This document shows positions 1 through 5,469 of a stretch of 5,891 nucleotides of DNA, piece by piece. How positions within the stretch are numbered: the stretch's first letter is position 1; each line of letters opens with the position of its first letter. The notes under the pieces are model-generated. The model made no database searches. It was not told the DNA's origin and saw nothing but the letters and a program-made list of their open reading frames with translations. This DNA is from Polyangia bacterium (GTDB taxonomy: Bacteria; Myxococcota_A; Polyangia; Polyangiales; Polyangiaceae). Position numbers and translations under genes: made by a program. Location of the stretch: positions 1 through 5,891 of the forward strand of contig JAUIKB010000396.1 of NCBI GenBank assembly GCA_030430975.1. The letters run 5' to 3'.

Positions 1-1488
1 GGCTGTGATGGTGATCTTCTGATCCTTACCGGTTGCCGTGTCCTTCGCGGTAACGGACAAGATGCCGTTAGCGTCGATGTCGAAGGTGACTTCGATCTTC
101 GGGACGCCGCGGGGTGCCGGCGGGATGCCGTCGAGGTGGAACTTGCCGAGCGTTCGGTTGTCGCCGGCTTGGGTTCGCTCGCCCTGCAGCACGTGGATCT
201 CGACCGAGGGCTGACTGTCGGTAGCAGTCGAGTACACCTCTTTCTTCTGGTGCGGGATGGTCGTGTTGCGCGGGATCATGACCGTCATCACTCCGCCCAG
301 AGTTTCGATACCCAGCGACAGCGGCGTGACGTCGAGCAGCACGACGTCGCGGACATCGCCGGACAGCACGCCGCCCTGCACCGCGGCGCCGATCGCCACG
401 ACCTCGTCGGGGTTGACTCCCTTGTGCGGCTCGCGACCGAAGAACTCGGTCACGGTTTTCTGGACCAGCGGGATGCGCGTCGAGCCGCCGACCAGGACGA
501 CCTCATCGATATCACCCGGCTTCTTCTTCGCGTCGGCCAGCGCCTTCTTGACCGGCTCCATTGAGCGATCGATCAGACTGCCGATCATCTGCTCCAGCTT
601 GGAGCGCGTGAGTGTGGTCTGCAGGTGCTTCGGACCGGTGGCGTCGGCGGTGAGGAACGGCAGGTTGATCTGCGTTTCCTGCTTGCTGGACAGCTCGATC
701 TTAGCCTGCTCGGCCGCGTCCTTGAGACGCTGAATGACCATCTTATCCTTGCCGACGTCGATGCCGGTGTCCTTCTTGAACTCGGCGATCAGCCAGTCCA
801 TGACTGCGATGTCGACGTCATCGCCACCGAGGTGGGTGTCGCCGTTGGTCGCGATGACCTGCACGACGTTGTCGCCGACCTCGAGGATCGAGATGTCGAA
901 CGTACCGCCACCGAAGTCGTAGACCGCGATGATCTCGTTCGTTTTCTGATCCAGGCCGTAGGCGAGTGCTGCCGCGGTCGGCTCGTTGATGATCCGGCGT
1001 ACGTCGAGACCGGCGATCTTGCCGGCGTCCTTCGTCGCCTGACGTTGAGCGTCGTTGAAATAAGCGGGGACCGTGATGACCGCCTCGGTGACCGTCTCGC
1101 CGATGTGCGATTCCGCAGCCTTCTTGAGCTTTTGGAGCACCTTCGCAGCGACCTCGGGCGGTGCCATTTCCTTGCCCCGGACCTCGAGCCAAGCGTCGCC
1201 GTTCTTGCCTTTGACGACCTTGTACGGGACGCGATCCGTGTCGCCGGTGATCTCGTCGTAGCGTCGGCCGATGAAGCGTTTGGAAGAGTAGACTGTAGCC
1301 TCGGGATTCGTGACGGCCTGCCGTTTGGCGATCGTGCCGACGAGGATTTCTCCCTTGTCGTCCCATGCGACGACGGACGGCGTGATGCGCGAACCCTCTT
1401 CGTTGACGATCACGCGCGCTTCTTTGCCCTCCATCACCGCGACTACGGAGTTGGTCGTACCTAGGTCGATGCCGATGATTTTACCCAT
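1..1488 (-). CDS. dnaK: Molecular chaperone DnaK (Hsp70), C-terminus beyond the window
   Basis: Cytoplasmic ATP-dependent Hsp70 chaperone that binds exposed hydrophobic peptides and works with DnaJ and GrpE. The reverse-strand frame is open from the ATG at 1488 to the window edge, giving 496 residues. The ATPase domain begins with phosphate-1 motif IGIDLGTTNS (residues 5-14), has Lys70 before RFIGRR, phosphate-2 motif DFGGGTFD (191-198, with Thr196 at the autophosphorylation position) and adenosine motif VLVGGSTRIP (331-340). The interdomain linker DVVLLDVTPLSLG (381-393) leads into the beta-sandwich substrate-binding domain (about 395-496). The helical lid, roughly 110-140 residues in other DnaKs, is lost at the left edge; the gene is not shown to be broken. 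The start is fixed by a strong AGGAGA ribosome site 6 nt upstream and by alignment to the canonical DnaK N-terminus. No grpE, dnaJ or hrcA lies on the visible 5' side. Identification is essentially certain. Confidence 0.98.
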   Translation of the reverse strand, partial: MGKIIGIDLGTTNSVVAVMEGKEARVIVNEEGSRITPSVVAWDDKGEILVGTIAKRQAVTNPEATVYSSKRFIGRRYDEITGDTDRVPYKVVKGKNGDAWLEVRGKEMAPPEVAAKVLQKLKKAAESHIGETVTEAVITVPAYFNDAQRQATKDAGKIAGLDVRRIINEPTAAALAYGLDQKTNEIIAVYDFGGGTFDISILEVGDNVVQVIATNGDTHLGGDDVDIAVMDWLIAEFKKDTGIDVGKDKMVIQRLKDAAEQAKIELSSKQETQINLPFLTADATGPKHLQTTLTRSKLEQMIGSLIDRSMEPVKKALADAKKKPGDIDEVVLVGGSTRIPLVQKTVTEFFGREPHKGVNPDEVVAIGAAVQGGVLSGDVRDVVLLDVTPLSLGIETLGGVMTVMIPRNTTIPHQKKEVYSTATDSQPSVEIHVLQGERTQAGDNRTLGKFHLDGIPPAPRGVPKIEVTFDIDANGILSVTAKDTATGKDQKITITA

Positions 1489-1494
1489 TGTCGT

Positions 1495-1500
1495 TCTCCT
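1495..1500 (-). promoter_or_regulatory. Ribosome binding site of dnaK
   Basis: The reverse strand reads AGGAGA, then six bases, then the dnaK ATG at 1488. This is a near-consensus Shine-Dalgarno sequence at good spacing, the strongest in the window, and it settles the dnaK start. Confidence 0.85.
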
Positions 1501-1621
1501 TGAGGCGGATCCGAGAGCGGACCCTGCAGCTCGTGTTCAGGCGCGAGAACTCGCTCGTCCTGTTAGCGTTTGATGAGCAACCGCGCCCTTGCGCGACCGC
1601 CTGCCGCGCTTCCCTTGGTGG

Positions 1622-1634
1622 GCCGCTTGGCGGC
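1622..1634. repeat. Short inverted repeat near the dnaK leader start
   Basis: GCCGC (1622-1626), TTG, GCGGC (1630-1634) is a perfect 5-bp stem with a 3-nt loop. It sits just downstream of the proposed dnaK transcription start. It could form a small leader hairpin, but arms this short are common by chance in GC-rich DNA. Confidence 0.25.
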
Positions 1635-1641
1635 TGAAATG

Positions 1642-1669
1642 AAGGTAACCACGTCAGGTCCGGGGTCAA
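1642..1669 (-). promoter_or_regulatory. Candidate sigma70-type promoter for dnaK
   Basis: On the reverse strand TTGACC (1664-1669) matches the -35 consensus at 5 of 6 positions. It is followed after 16 bp by TACCTT (1642-1647), a poor -10. Transcription would begin near 1635 and give a leader of about 147 nt. I saw no CIRCE element (TTAGCACTC-N9-GAGTGCTAA) and no convincing sigma32 pair in 1489-1776, so heat control by HrcA or RpoH is not supported by sequence here. This is a by-eye match in GC-rich DNA and is therefore weak. Confidence 0.3.
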
Positions 1670-1735
1670 CTCTCGCAGTTTGCTCCAGGATGCAAGGGCC
1701 GGGCCGACGCGATCGTAGGGCGAAGACCAAAACGG

Positions 1736-1763
1736 TTGACAGCCGGGCGTGCGCAGGTACATT
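1736..1763 (+). promoter_or_regulatory. Promoter of the tRNA-Ala gene
   Basis: A perfect -35 hexamer TTGACA (1736-1741) is followed after 16 bp by TACATT (1758-1763), which matches the -10 consensus at 4 of 6 positions. The predicted start near 1770 lies only a few bases before the mature tRNA at 1777, the usual arrangement for a single tRNA transcription unit. The consensus -35 next to a verified tRNA makes this the best promoter in the window. Confidence 0.7.
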
Positions 1764-1776
1764 CCGCGCCTCACTC

Positions 1777-1849
1777 GGGGCCGTAGCTCAGCTGGGAGAG
1801 CGCTGCGTTCGCAATGCAGAGGTCAGGGGTTCGATCCCCCTCGGCTCCA
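1777..1849 (+). tRNA. tRNA-Ala, anticodon CGC
   Basis: A 73-nt sequence folds into a full cloverleaf. Acceptor arm 1777-1783 pairs with 1842-1848, D-stem GCTC (1786-1789) pairs with GAGC (1798-1801), the anticodon stem is 1803-1807 with 1815-1819, and T-stem AGGGG pairs with CCCCT around loop TTCGATC. Anticodon 34-36 is CGC (1810-1812), reading the alanine codon GCG. The acceptor contains the G3:U70 pair, the main alanine identity element, and the discriminator base is A73, so the assignment is secure. The next bases are CTC, so the 3' CCA is not encoded and must be added by CCA nucleotidyltransferase. Reads in either direction across this gene give well-known false proteins. Confidence 0.97.
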
Positions 1850-2202
1850 CTCGTTTGGTGTCCCCTTTGTGCAGCGCAAGCGCTGCGGTGGGGCCACTCG
1901 CGCTGCGCGCGGGAATCTAACTTAGGTGTCTGTCGGGTGGTTCCGTCTGGGCGATCCGCTGCTTTGGTGCTGCCGCGTGTTGCGCTGTCGCCGACTCCGG
2001 GCACTCCTCGGACGCTGGGCCCCGTCAGCCGTCATGGTGGGCGGCCAAACAATAAGCCAGCCACGTCGACGGATGTTCAGCAACGGCAGACGCGCTTCGA
2101 TGGCCACCGCTCGCTCGTCCGGGCCGCTCGTCGCAGCGGATATCGGGGGTTGCTTAGCGGGACAGCCTCATTCGAGACGGCCACGTGGGGTGCGCTTTGG
2201 AA
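1850..2202. other. Gene-free spacer between tRNA-Ala and the protease gene
   Basis: This 353-bp region follows the tRNA 3' end and lies beyond the protease stop. Apart from the hairpin at 1871-1886 I found no supported feature. Open frames exist on both strands, as expected at this GC content, but their translations are rich in Arg, Ser and Pro, match no family I recognise and have no ribosome site. A small palindrome CCACGTGG (2181-2188) and a bulged hairpin around 2011-2033 lie on the protease 3' side. Neither has a T-run, so no intrinsic terminator for the protease is evident. Confidence 0.5.
1871..1886 (+). terminator. GC-rich hairpin downstream of tRNA-Ala, possible terminator
   Basis: GCAGCGC (1871-1877) and GCGCTGC (1880-1886) are perfect 7-bp complements around AA, so in RNA a 6-bp stem with a 4-nt loop is more realistic. 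CCCC (1862-1865) and GGGG (1890-1893) could add an outer stem across an internal loop. It begins 22 nt after the tRNA, as a terminator might, but no T-tract follows. It would therefore be non-canonical or only a 3'-trailer structure. Confidence 0.35.
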
Positions 2203-3411
2203 TCAGCGACGTCGGCGCATCGCGGCGAATGCGAGCAGTCCCAGACCGGCCACCCACGGAACCGGCTTTCCAGGATCCTTCATCGGCAACGGCTGCGCGG
2301 CGCAACCGCTGGCTTGGCCGGCGTCGCCGTCTGCGCCGTTAGCCGCGGAGGCCGGGAAGCAGGCGCCGAACGAGTTGCACTCGTTGCCCGCGGAGCAGTC
2401 GGCGTCGCTGCTGCACTGATTGGTACAGATAGCTTTGCTCGGATCGCCCTGGTGTGCGCACGCGGTGCCATCGGCGCACTGGTCGAACTCGTCGCACGGG
2501 CTGCCCGGCGCGACTACGGGTCCCGGTTCCGGTTCCGGTTCTGGCTCCGGTTCCGGCGCCACGTCCGGCGGCGGTTCGCTGTTGCCGGTCGCGACCCATT
2601 CGGGCTCCGCGTAACCGCCCTGCTTGGCAGCCTTGGCGCCGATCTCCCGGATCCACTCGCGGTGACTGTAGACAGCGCCATAGACCGGCGAGTCGCAGCC
2701 CTTAATGCCGCGCGATACGACGCCGATAACTCGTCCCTTGTCGTCGAGCGCCGGGCCACCGGAGTCTCCCGAACAGATGCCGGTCTGGCCGATCCACTCG
2801 TTCTGGTGCGCGCGGTACGCGAGGCATTGGCCCTCGCCGCAGTCGATCTTCAGGCCGCTGCGGATGCGCCGTCTGCCGGCACCGTTGTAGTCATCGGTAT
2901 TGCCGAAGCCGATGGCTGTGTAGGTTTCGCCCTTTTTCGTCTTGGTATCCACGCGCGGGATCATCGGCGTTGCCAGGTCGGGCGACATGTTCTGCGCCAG
3001 GATGATCAAAGCGACGTCGTAGCCGCAGGTGTCGTTGCCGCCCGGTGGCACATGAATGCTCGCGCCCTGATACCAGTTCCCCTGCTGGCTCATCTGCGTG
3101 TCCGTGGTGACGTAATACGAGTCGCCGCCCGCGGGCTGATTGAACTTTGACTGTCCGCACTGAACGTAGCCCGGGTCGTTCTGAATTCGCGCCACACAGT
3201 GGTGCGCCGTCAGCACAAGGTTCGGCGCGATGAGCGAACCGGTACACAGGCCGCCGCTGGCTATGCTGAACATTCCGACAACTGCTTTGCTCTCCGCGTC
3301 GGTCTGGCCCCCCTTGATTTCGCTGCGGTAGGTCGAGAACTCATCGACCGGTTGCGGGTCATGAGTGCAAGCGAGGAGGAAGAGGGGAAGGGCGGCGAGC
3401 AATTTACGCAT
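2203..3411 (-). CDS. S1-family serine protease lipoprotein with MYXO-CTERM-like tail
   Basis: Exported chymotrypsin-fold (S1) endopeptidase, 402 residues. A lipoprotein signal peptide ends in lipobox LLAC (residues 12-15, Cys15 lipidated). The protease domain starts at IKGG (32-35, equivalent to IVGG). Its triad is His71 in TAHHC, Asp132 in DVAL and Ser217 in GDSGGP; Cys56 and Cys72 match the C42-C58 disulfide. The residue equivalent to trypsin Asp189 is Gly211, so Arg/Lys specificity is not expected. A Pro-Glu linker (287-297) joins a module with eight cysteines (306-351). The tail has Gly-Cys370, a hydrophobic span (about 385-398) and Arg399-402, resembling the MYXO-CTERM sorting signal cleaved by myxosortase. 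The ATG at 3411 fits the signal peptide; the ribosome site (GTAGG) is weak and 8-9 nt away. The substrate is unknown. Family assignment is firm; the C-terminal signal is likely but has a longer-than-usual gap after Cys370. Confidence 0.95.
   Translation of the reverse strand: MRKLLAALPLFLLACTHDPQPVDEFSTYRSEIKGGQTDAESKAVVGMFSIASGGLCTGSLIAPNLVLTAHHCVARIQNDPGYVQCGQSKFNQPAGGDSYYVTTDTQMSQQGNWYQGASIHVPPGGNDTCGYDVALIILAQNMSPDLATPMIPRVDTKTKKGETYTAIGFGNTDDYNGAGRRRIRSGLKIDCGEGQCLAYRAHQNEWIGQTGICSGDSGGPALDDKGRVIGVVSRGIKGCDSPVYGAVYSHREWIREIGAKAAKQGGYAEPEWVATGNSEPPPDVAPEPEPEPEPEPGPVVAPGSPCDEFDQCADGTACAHQGDPSKAICTNQCSSDADCSAGNECNSFGACFPASAANGADGDAGQASGCAAQPLPMKDPGKPVPWVAGLGLLAFAAMRRRR
2519..2560 (-). repeat. 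Hexanucleotide repeat encoding the Pro-Glu linker
   Basis: About seven tandem 6-bp units of GGTTCC (plus-strand reading) and close variants lie here; the five in 2525-2554 are the clearest. On the coding strand they give alternating Pro-Glu between the protease and Cys-rich domains. Because the unit is six bases, gain or loss keeps the frame and would only change linker length. Such linkers are extended and often span cell-wall or surface layers. Confidence 0.8.
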
Positions 3412-3741
3412 TCGGGCTTACCTACGCTGGCTGGGGCTATCGGGTTCCAGTTGCGGAGCGAATGTCTCGGACATGACGCTTTCGTAACCTGCCGGTAGCC
3501 CGGTAAGTCGCGACACGATGTTCACCCGGAGTGTGGTGCGAAGTGCGCGAGACGTTCGGAGCTAGAGGCGAGATGCACAGTAAGGGGCGTTCGCCTCCAG
3601 ATCCAGGACGAATACCGGCGCGAATCAACAAAGCCGATCCGCAAAACACTCTCACCACAACATTATGATGGTAGCAGACAGAAGCGCGCTCGCTTCTGTG
3701 GTTGACGCCGAGCTGTGAAACAGTCTGTACCTCACATTTCC
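3412..3741. promoter_or_regulatory. Divergent intergenic region between the protease and SRPBCC genes
   Basis: The protease (leftward) and SRPBCC gene (rightward) are transcribed away from this region, so both promoters should lie here unless the SRPBCC start is the GTG at 3715. CATTATGATG (3661-3670) carries -10-like hexamers on both strands: TATGAT on plus (3664-3669) and CATAAT on minus (3662-3667), each 5 of 6. Neither has a convincing -35 at normal spacing. TTGACG (3702-3707) is a good plus -35 but lacks a clear -10 near 3725. A small dyad ATGTC-TCG-GACAT (3462-3474) lies in the protease leader. No protein-coding frame here is credible. Confidence 0.4.
3678..3699. repeat. Perfect 9-bp inverted repeat, candidate operator or leader hairpin
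   Basis: ACAGAAGCG (3678-3686) and CGCTTCTGT (3691-3699) are exact reverse complements around CGCT. The dyad sits just to the right of the -10-like CATTATGATG and just left of the TTGACG element, 15 bp before the possible GTG at 3715 and 42 bp before the ATG at 3742. Neither strand has a T-run after it, so it does not look like an intrinsic terminator. A repressor site or an RNA hairpin in the SRPBCC leader are the likeliest readings. Confidence 0.55.
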
Positions 3742-4512
3742 ATGGCGTTTCGAATTCGCATCTCACAGCCCGTCGACGCATCGCGTAACTTGTTGTGGCA
3801 CGCCATCGCGCAGCCGGAGGGTATGCAGCGGTGGCAGGCCGACGACGTGGCGGGCGAGTCGCGTGTGGGCGAAACGCTGCGCTTGCTGTGGCCGGCGCTG
3901 GGCGCGAGCGTTGACCTGTCGGTCATCCGCATCGTGCACGGCGAGCTGCTCCAGGTCGGCGCCGGTGACTCTGAGGTGACGATCGAGGTCGAGCCGGGGC
4001 GCGTAACGCTCACCCACAGTGGACTCGAACCCGGCGACCACGCCGAGGGCATGCAGAGCTCCTGGCACGTCGCGCTACGCTGTCTTCGGCACTACGCGGA
4101 ACGTCACCCGGGTGAAGCGCGCACCGTGCGCTGGTTCGTGCGCCGCGTTCAGACGACGGCCGAGGTGGCTCATACGTTCTTTACGGATGAACACGCGATG
4201 CAGTCGTGGCTTACCCCCTCAGGCGCGATCGGGGCCGACGGAGAGGCGTTCGAGCTGAAGCTGCAAAACGGCGAGTCGCTGAGCGGCGACGTTCTGGCGC
4301 GGGTCGACGAGCGCGACGTCGCGTTGACCTGGCGGGAGCGAGGCGACTCCGTCATCGTGCTCAGGACGCTACCGTCGCCGTTCGACGTGGACGAGCGGCT
4401 GGTCGCGATCGTTTGGTCGACTTGGGGCGACCCCGACGTCGACGACTACCCGTTTTTCGAAGCCGCGATCGATCGTCTCGGACGTCTGCTGGGCGGCGGC
4501 GTGAGCGCCTAG
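3742..4512 (+). CDS. Tandem SRPBCC (AHSA1-like) domain protein
   Basis: Predicted cytoplasmic protein of 256 residues from the ATG at 3742, with no signal peptide or membrane segment. Two consecutive START/SRPBCC-like units are seen. Unit one (about 3-120) has the typical opening IRISQPVDASRNLLWHAI, then Trp31 after a GMQRW turn, beta strands, and a closing helix SSWHVALRCLRHYAERHP. Unit two (about 128-250) opens with VRRVQTTAEVAHTFFTDE, repeats the pattern as AMQSWL, and closes with a helix at FFEAAIDRLGRLL. SRPBCC folds form a deep hydrophobic pocket; AHSA1-like members are named after the Hsp90 co-chaperone Aha1, but most bacterial ones have no known ligand. An in-frame GTG at 3715 would add nine residues. 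The ATG is preferred because the fold begins right after it, though neither start has a good ribosome site. The stop overlaps that of the convergent neighbour. The second domain is less certain than the first. Confidence 0.82.
   Translation: MAFRIRISQPVDASRNLLWHAIAQPEGMQRWQADDVAGESRVGETLRLLWPALGASVDLSVIRIVHGELLQVGAGDSEVTIEVEPGRVTLTHSGLEPGDHAEGMQSSWHVALRCLRHYAERHPGEARTVRWFVRRVQTTAEVAHTFFTDEHAMQSWLTPSGAIGADGEAFELKLQNGESLSGDVLARVDERDVALTWRERGDSVIVLRTLPSPFDVDERLVAIVWSTWGDPDVDDYPFFEAAIDRLGRLLGGGVSA
4509..4512. other. Convergent genes overlapping in a shared CTAG
   Basis: The plus-strand SRPBCC gene ends in TAG at 4510-4512 and the minus-strand FGE-like gene ends in TAG read from 4511 to 4509. Both stops are embedded in the single palindrome CTAG, so the genes overlap tail-to-tail by 4 bp and no room remains for a conventional terminator between them. 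Confidence 0.85.
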
Positions 4513-5465
4513 TTCTGGGTGGTCGACTTTGCGGTGGCGCCGCCAGCCGAACAGCAGCGGGCGCCCGTCGAGTAGTCGGAATACTTGCTCGAGTGATTGC
4601 TGACTTTGGCTTCGCAGCCTTTGGTTGTCATGCGGGCATAGAAGCCACCGCGAAACTCGCCGTTCGGATCCGCTATCCACTCGTCGAGATTGCCGACCAT
4701 GTCGTAGATCGCGTCGCTGCCCCATTCGCTCTGACAGCGGGACGTCGCGCCAGCCGCGCGTAGCCCGCTATCGCCCTTCGGGCCGGCAACCAGGTTCAGC
4801 CGCGGGTCGTGGTGTCCAGACGAGGCATCGCCGTGAAGCGTTGCGGCGGGGTGGAACCTGCGATGCACGTTGCAGGCCCCACGGATGTACTCGGCGCCGT
4901 AGGGGAACTTGCGATCGTAACGGCCGCGGCATGCGAGGGTCCACTCATCGCGTGTACACAGCCGTTTTCCGGCCGCTTCGCAAGCGCGCTTAGCGTCGTA
5001 CCAGGTCAGATAGCCGTGGGGGACGGCGGCTGGTCGACTGACCGCCTTGAACCGATGCACGGCTTTTTGCCAGGTCGGAAGTCTGGGCAGCGGCATCGTC
5101 CGCGCCGCGCGCGAGCCGACCAGCGCGCGCTCCTGCTGCCAGATGCGCCGGATGGTCCGCGCGCGTGCCCATCGCGGCGGGTAAAAGGGAGTCAGCAAAC
5201 GCCCCGATTTCGCGTCGACCAGTGCTGCCTCATAGCGGTCGATGCAGAAGTCGTGCACGCGCACCATGTCCGCAGGGCACGTGATTTGCGTCGACGCTGT
5301 CGGACTCGGCGCGGCCGCGCTCGGCGACGCCGCCGCTGCGGAGCCGCTTGCGGGAACCCGTCGGACGCCGGCGTTCGGACGCTTCAGAGGCGGCTCCGCA
5401 CTCGCGACGGCAGCCACCGTCAAGCCGAGCAGCGCGGCGACCGCCGCGATCCGCGGACCCGTCAC
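4509..5465 (-). CDS. Secreted FGE/SUMF1-domain protein, possibly non-catalytic
   Basis: Exported protein of 318 residues. A signal peptide (1-23) ends in ASA and is followed by an Ala/Ser/Pro-rich low-complexity linker (about 35-60). From Cys63 on it has the formylglycine-generating enzyme (FGE/SUMF1) fold: MVRVHDFCIDRYEA (67-80), YDAKRACEAAGKRLCTRDEW (156-175, the family's AA..GKRLPTEAEWE-type core), FPYG (187-190), DMVGNLDEW (255-263), RGGF (272-275) and GARCC (301-305). True FGEs oxidise a sulfatase cysteine using a Cys pair just after the RGGS-like motif; here the first is replaced by Arg278, and only Cys284 lies nearby. Many bacterial members of this superfamily are not FGEs, and no sulfatase is visible. 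The GTG at 5465 is chosen because it gives an intact signal peptide and lies 4 bp after the upstream stop. Family assignment is strong, biochemical role unknown. Confidence 0.9.
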   Translation of the reverse strand: MTGPRIAAVAALLGLTVAAVASAEPPLKRPNAGVRRVPASGSAAAASPSAAAPSPTASTQITCPADMVRVHDFCIDRYEAALVDAKSGRLLTPFYPPRWARARTIRRIWQQERALVGSRAARTMPLPRLPTWQKAVHRFKAVSRPAAVPHGYLTWYDAKRACEAAGKRLCTRDEWTLACRGRYDRKFPYGAEYIRGACNVHRRFHPAATLHGDASSGHHDPRLNLVAGPKGDSGLRAAGATSRCQSEWGSDAIYDMVGNLDEWIADPNGEFRGGFYARMTTKGCEAKVSNHSSKYSDYSTGARCCSAGGATAKSTTQN

Positions 5466-5469
5466 CGCC

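Noticed and set aside
136..1464. Long plus-strand open frames, including one of 279 residues at 625-1464
   Set aside because: They lie opposite dnaK, are full of Asp, Arg and Val from complementary codons, and match no family; the minus-strand DnaK reading is unambiguous.
1570..1920. Plus-strand 116-residue frame containing an AVAQLGERCVRNAEVRGSIP-type sequence
   Set aside because: It is a sense translation through the same tRNA, another well-known artefact; it has no ribosome site or family match.
1771..2004. Minus-strand 77-residue frame ending in a GAEGDRTPDL-type sequence
   Set aside because: It is the antisense translation of the tRNA-Ala gene, a familiar false hypothetical protein in databases.
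2519..2560. Tandem 6-bp repeats as a CRISPR-like or mobile-element repeat
   Set aside because: The units are directly adjacent without spacers and encode an in-frame Pro-Glu linker, so they are ordinary coding low complexity.
2185..3150. Plus-strand open frame of 321 residues
   Set aside because: It is antisense to the serine protease, whose signal peptide, catalytic triad and tail are all intact on the other strand.
3702..3730. TTGACG-based sigma70 promoter for the SRPBCC gene
   Set aside because: The -35 match is good, but no acceptable -10 lies 16-18 bp downstream, and it would leave almost no leader before the ATG at 3742.
3437..3781. Minus-strand frame of 114 residues across the divergent intergenic region
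   Set aside because: It overlaps the start of the SRPBCC gene, has no family match or ribosome site, and spans the probable promoters.
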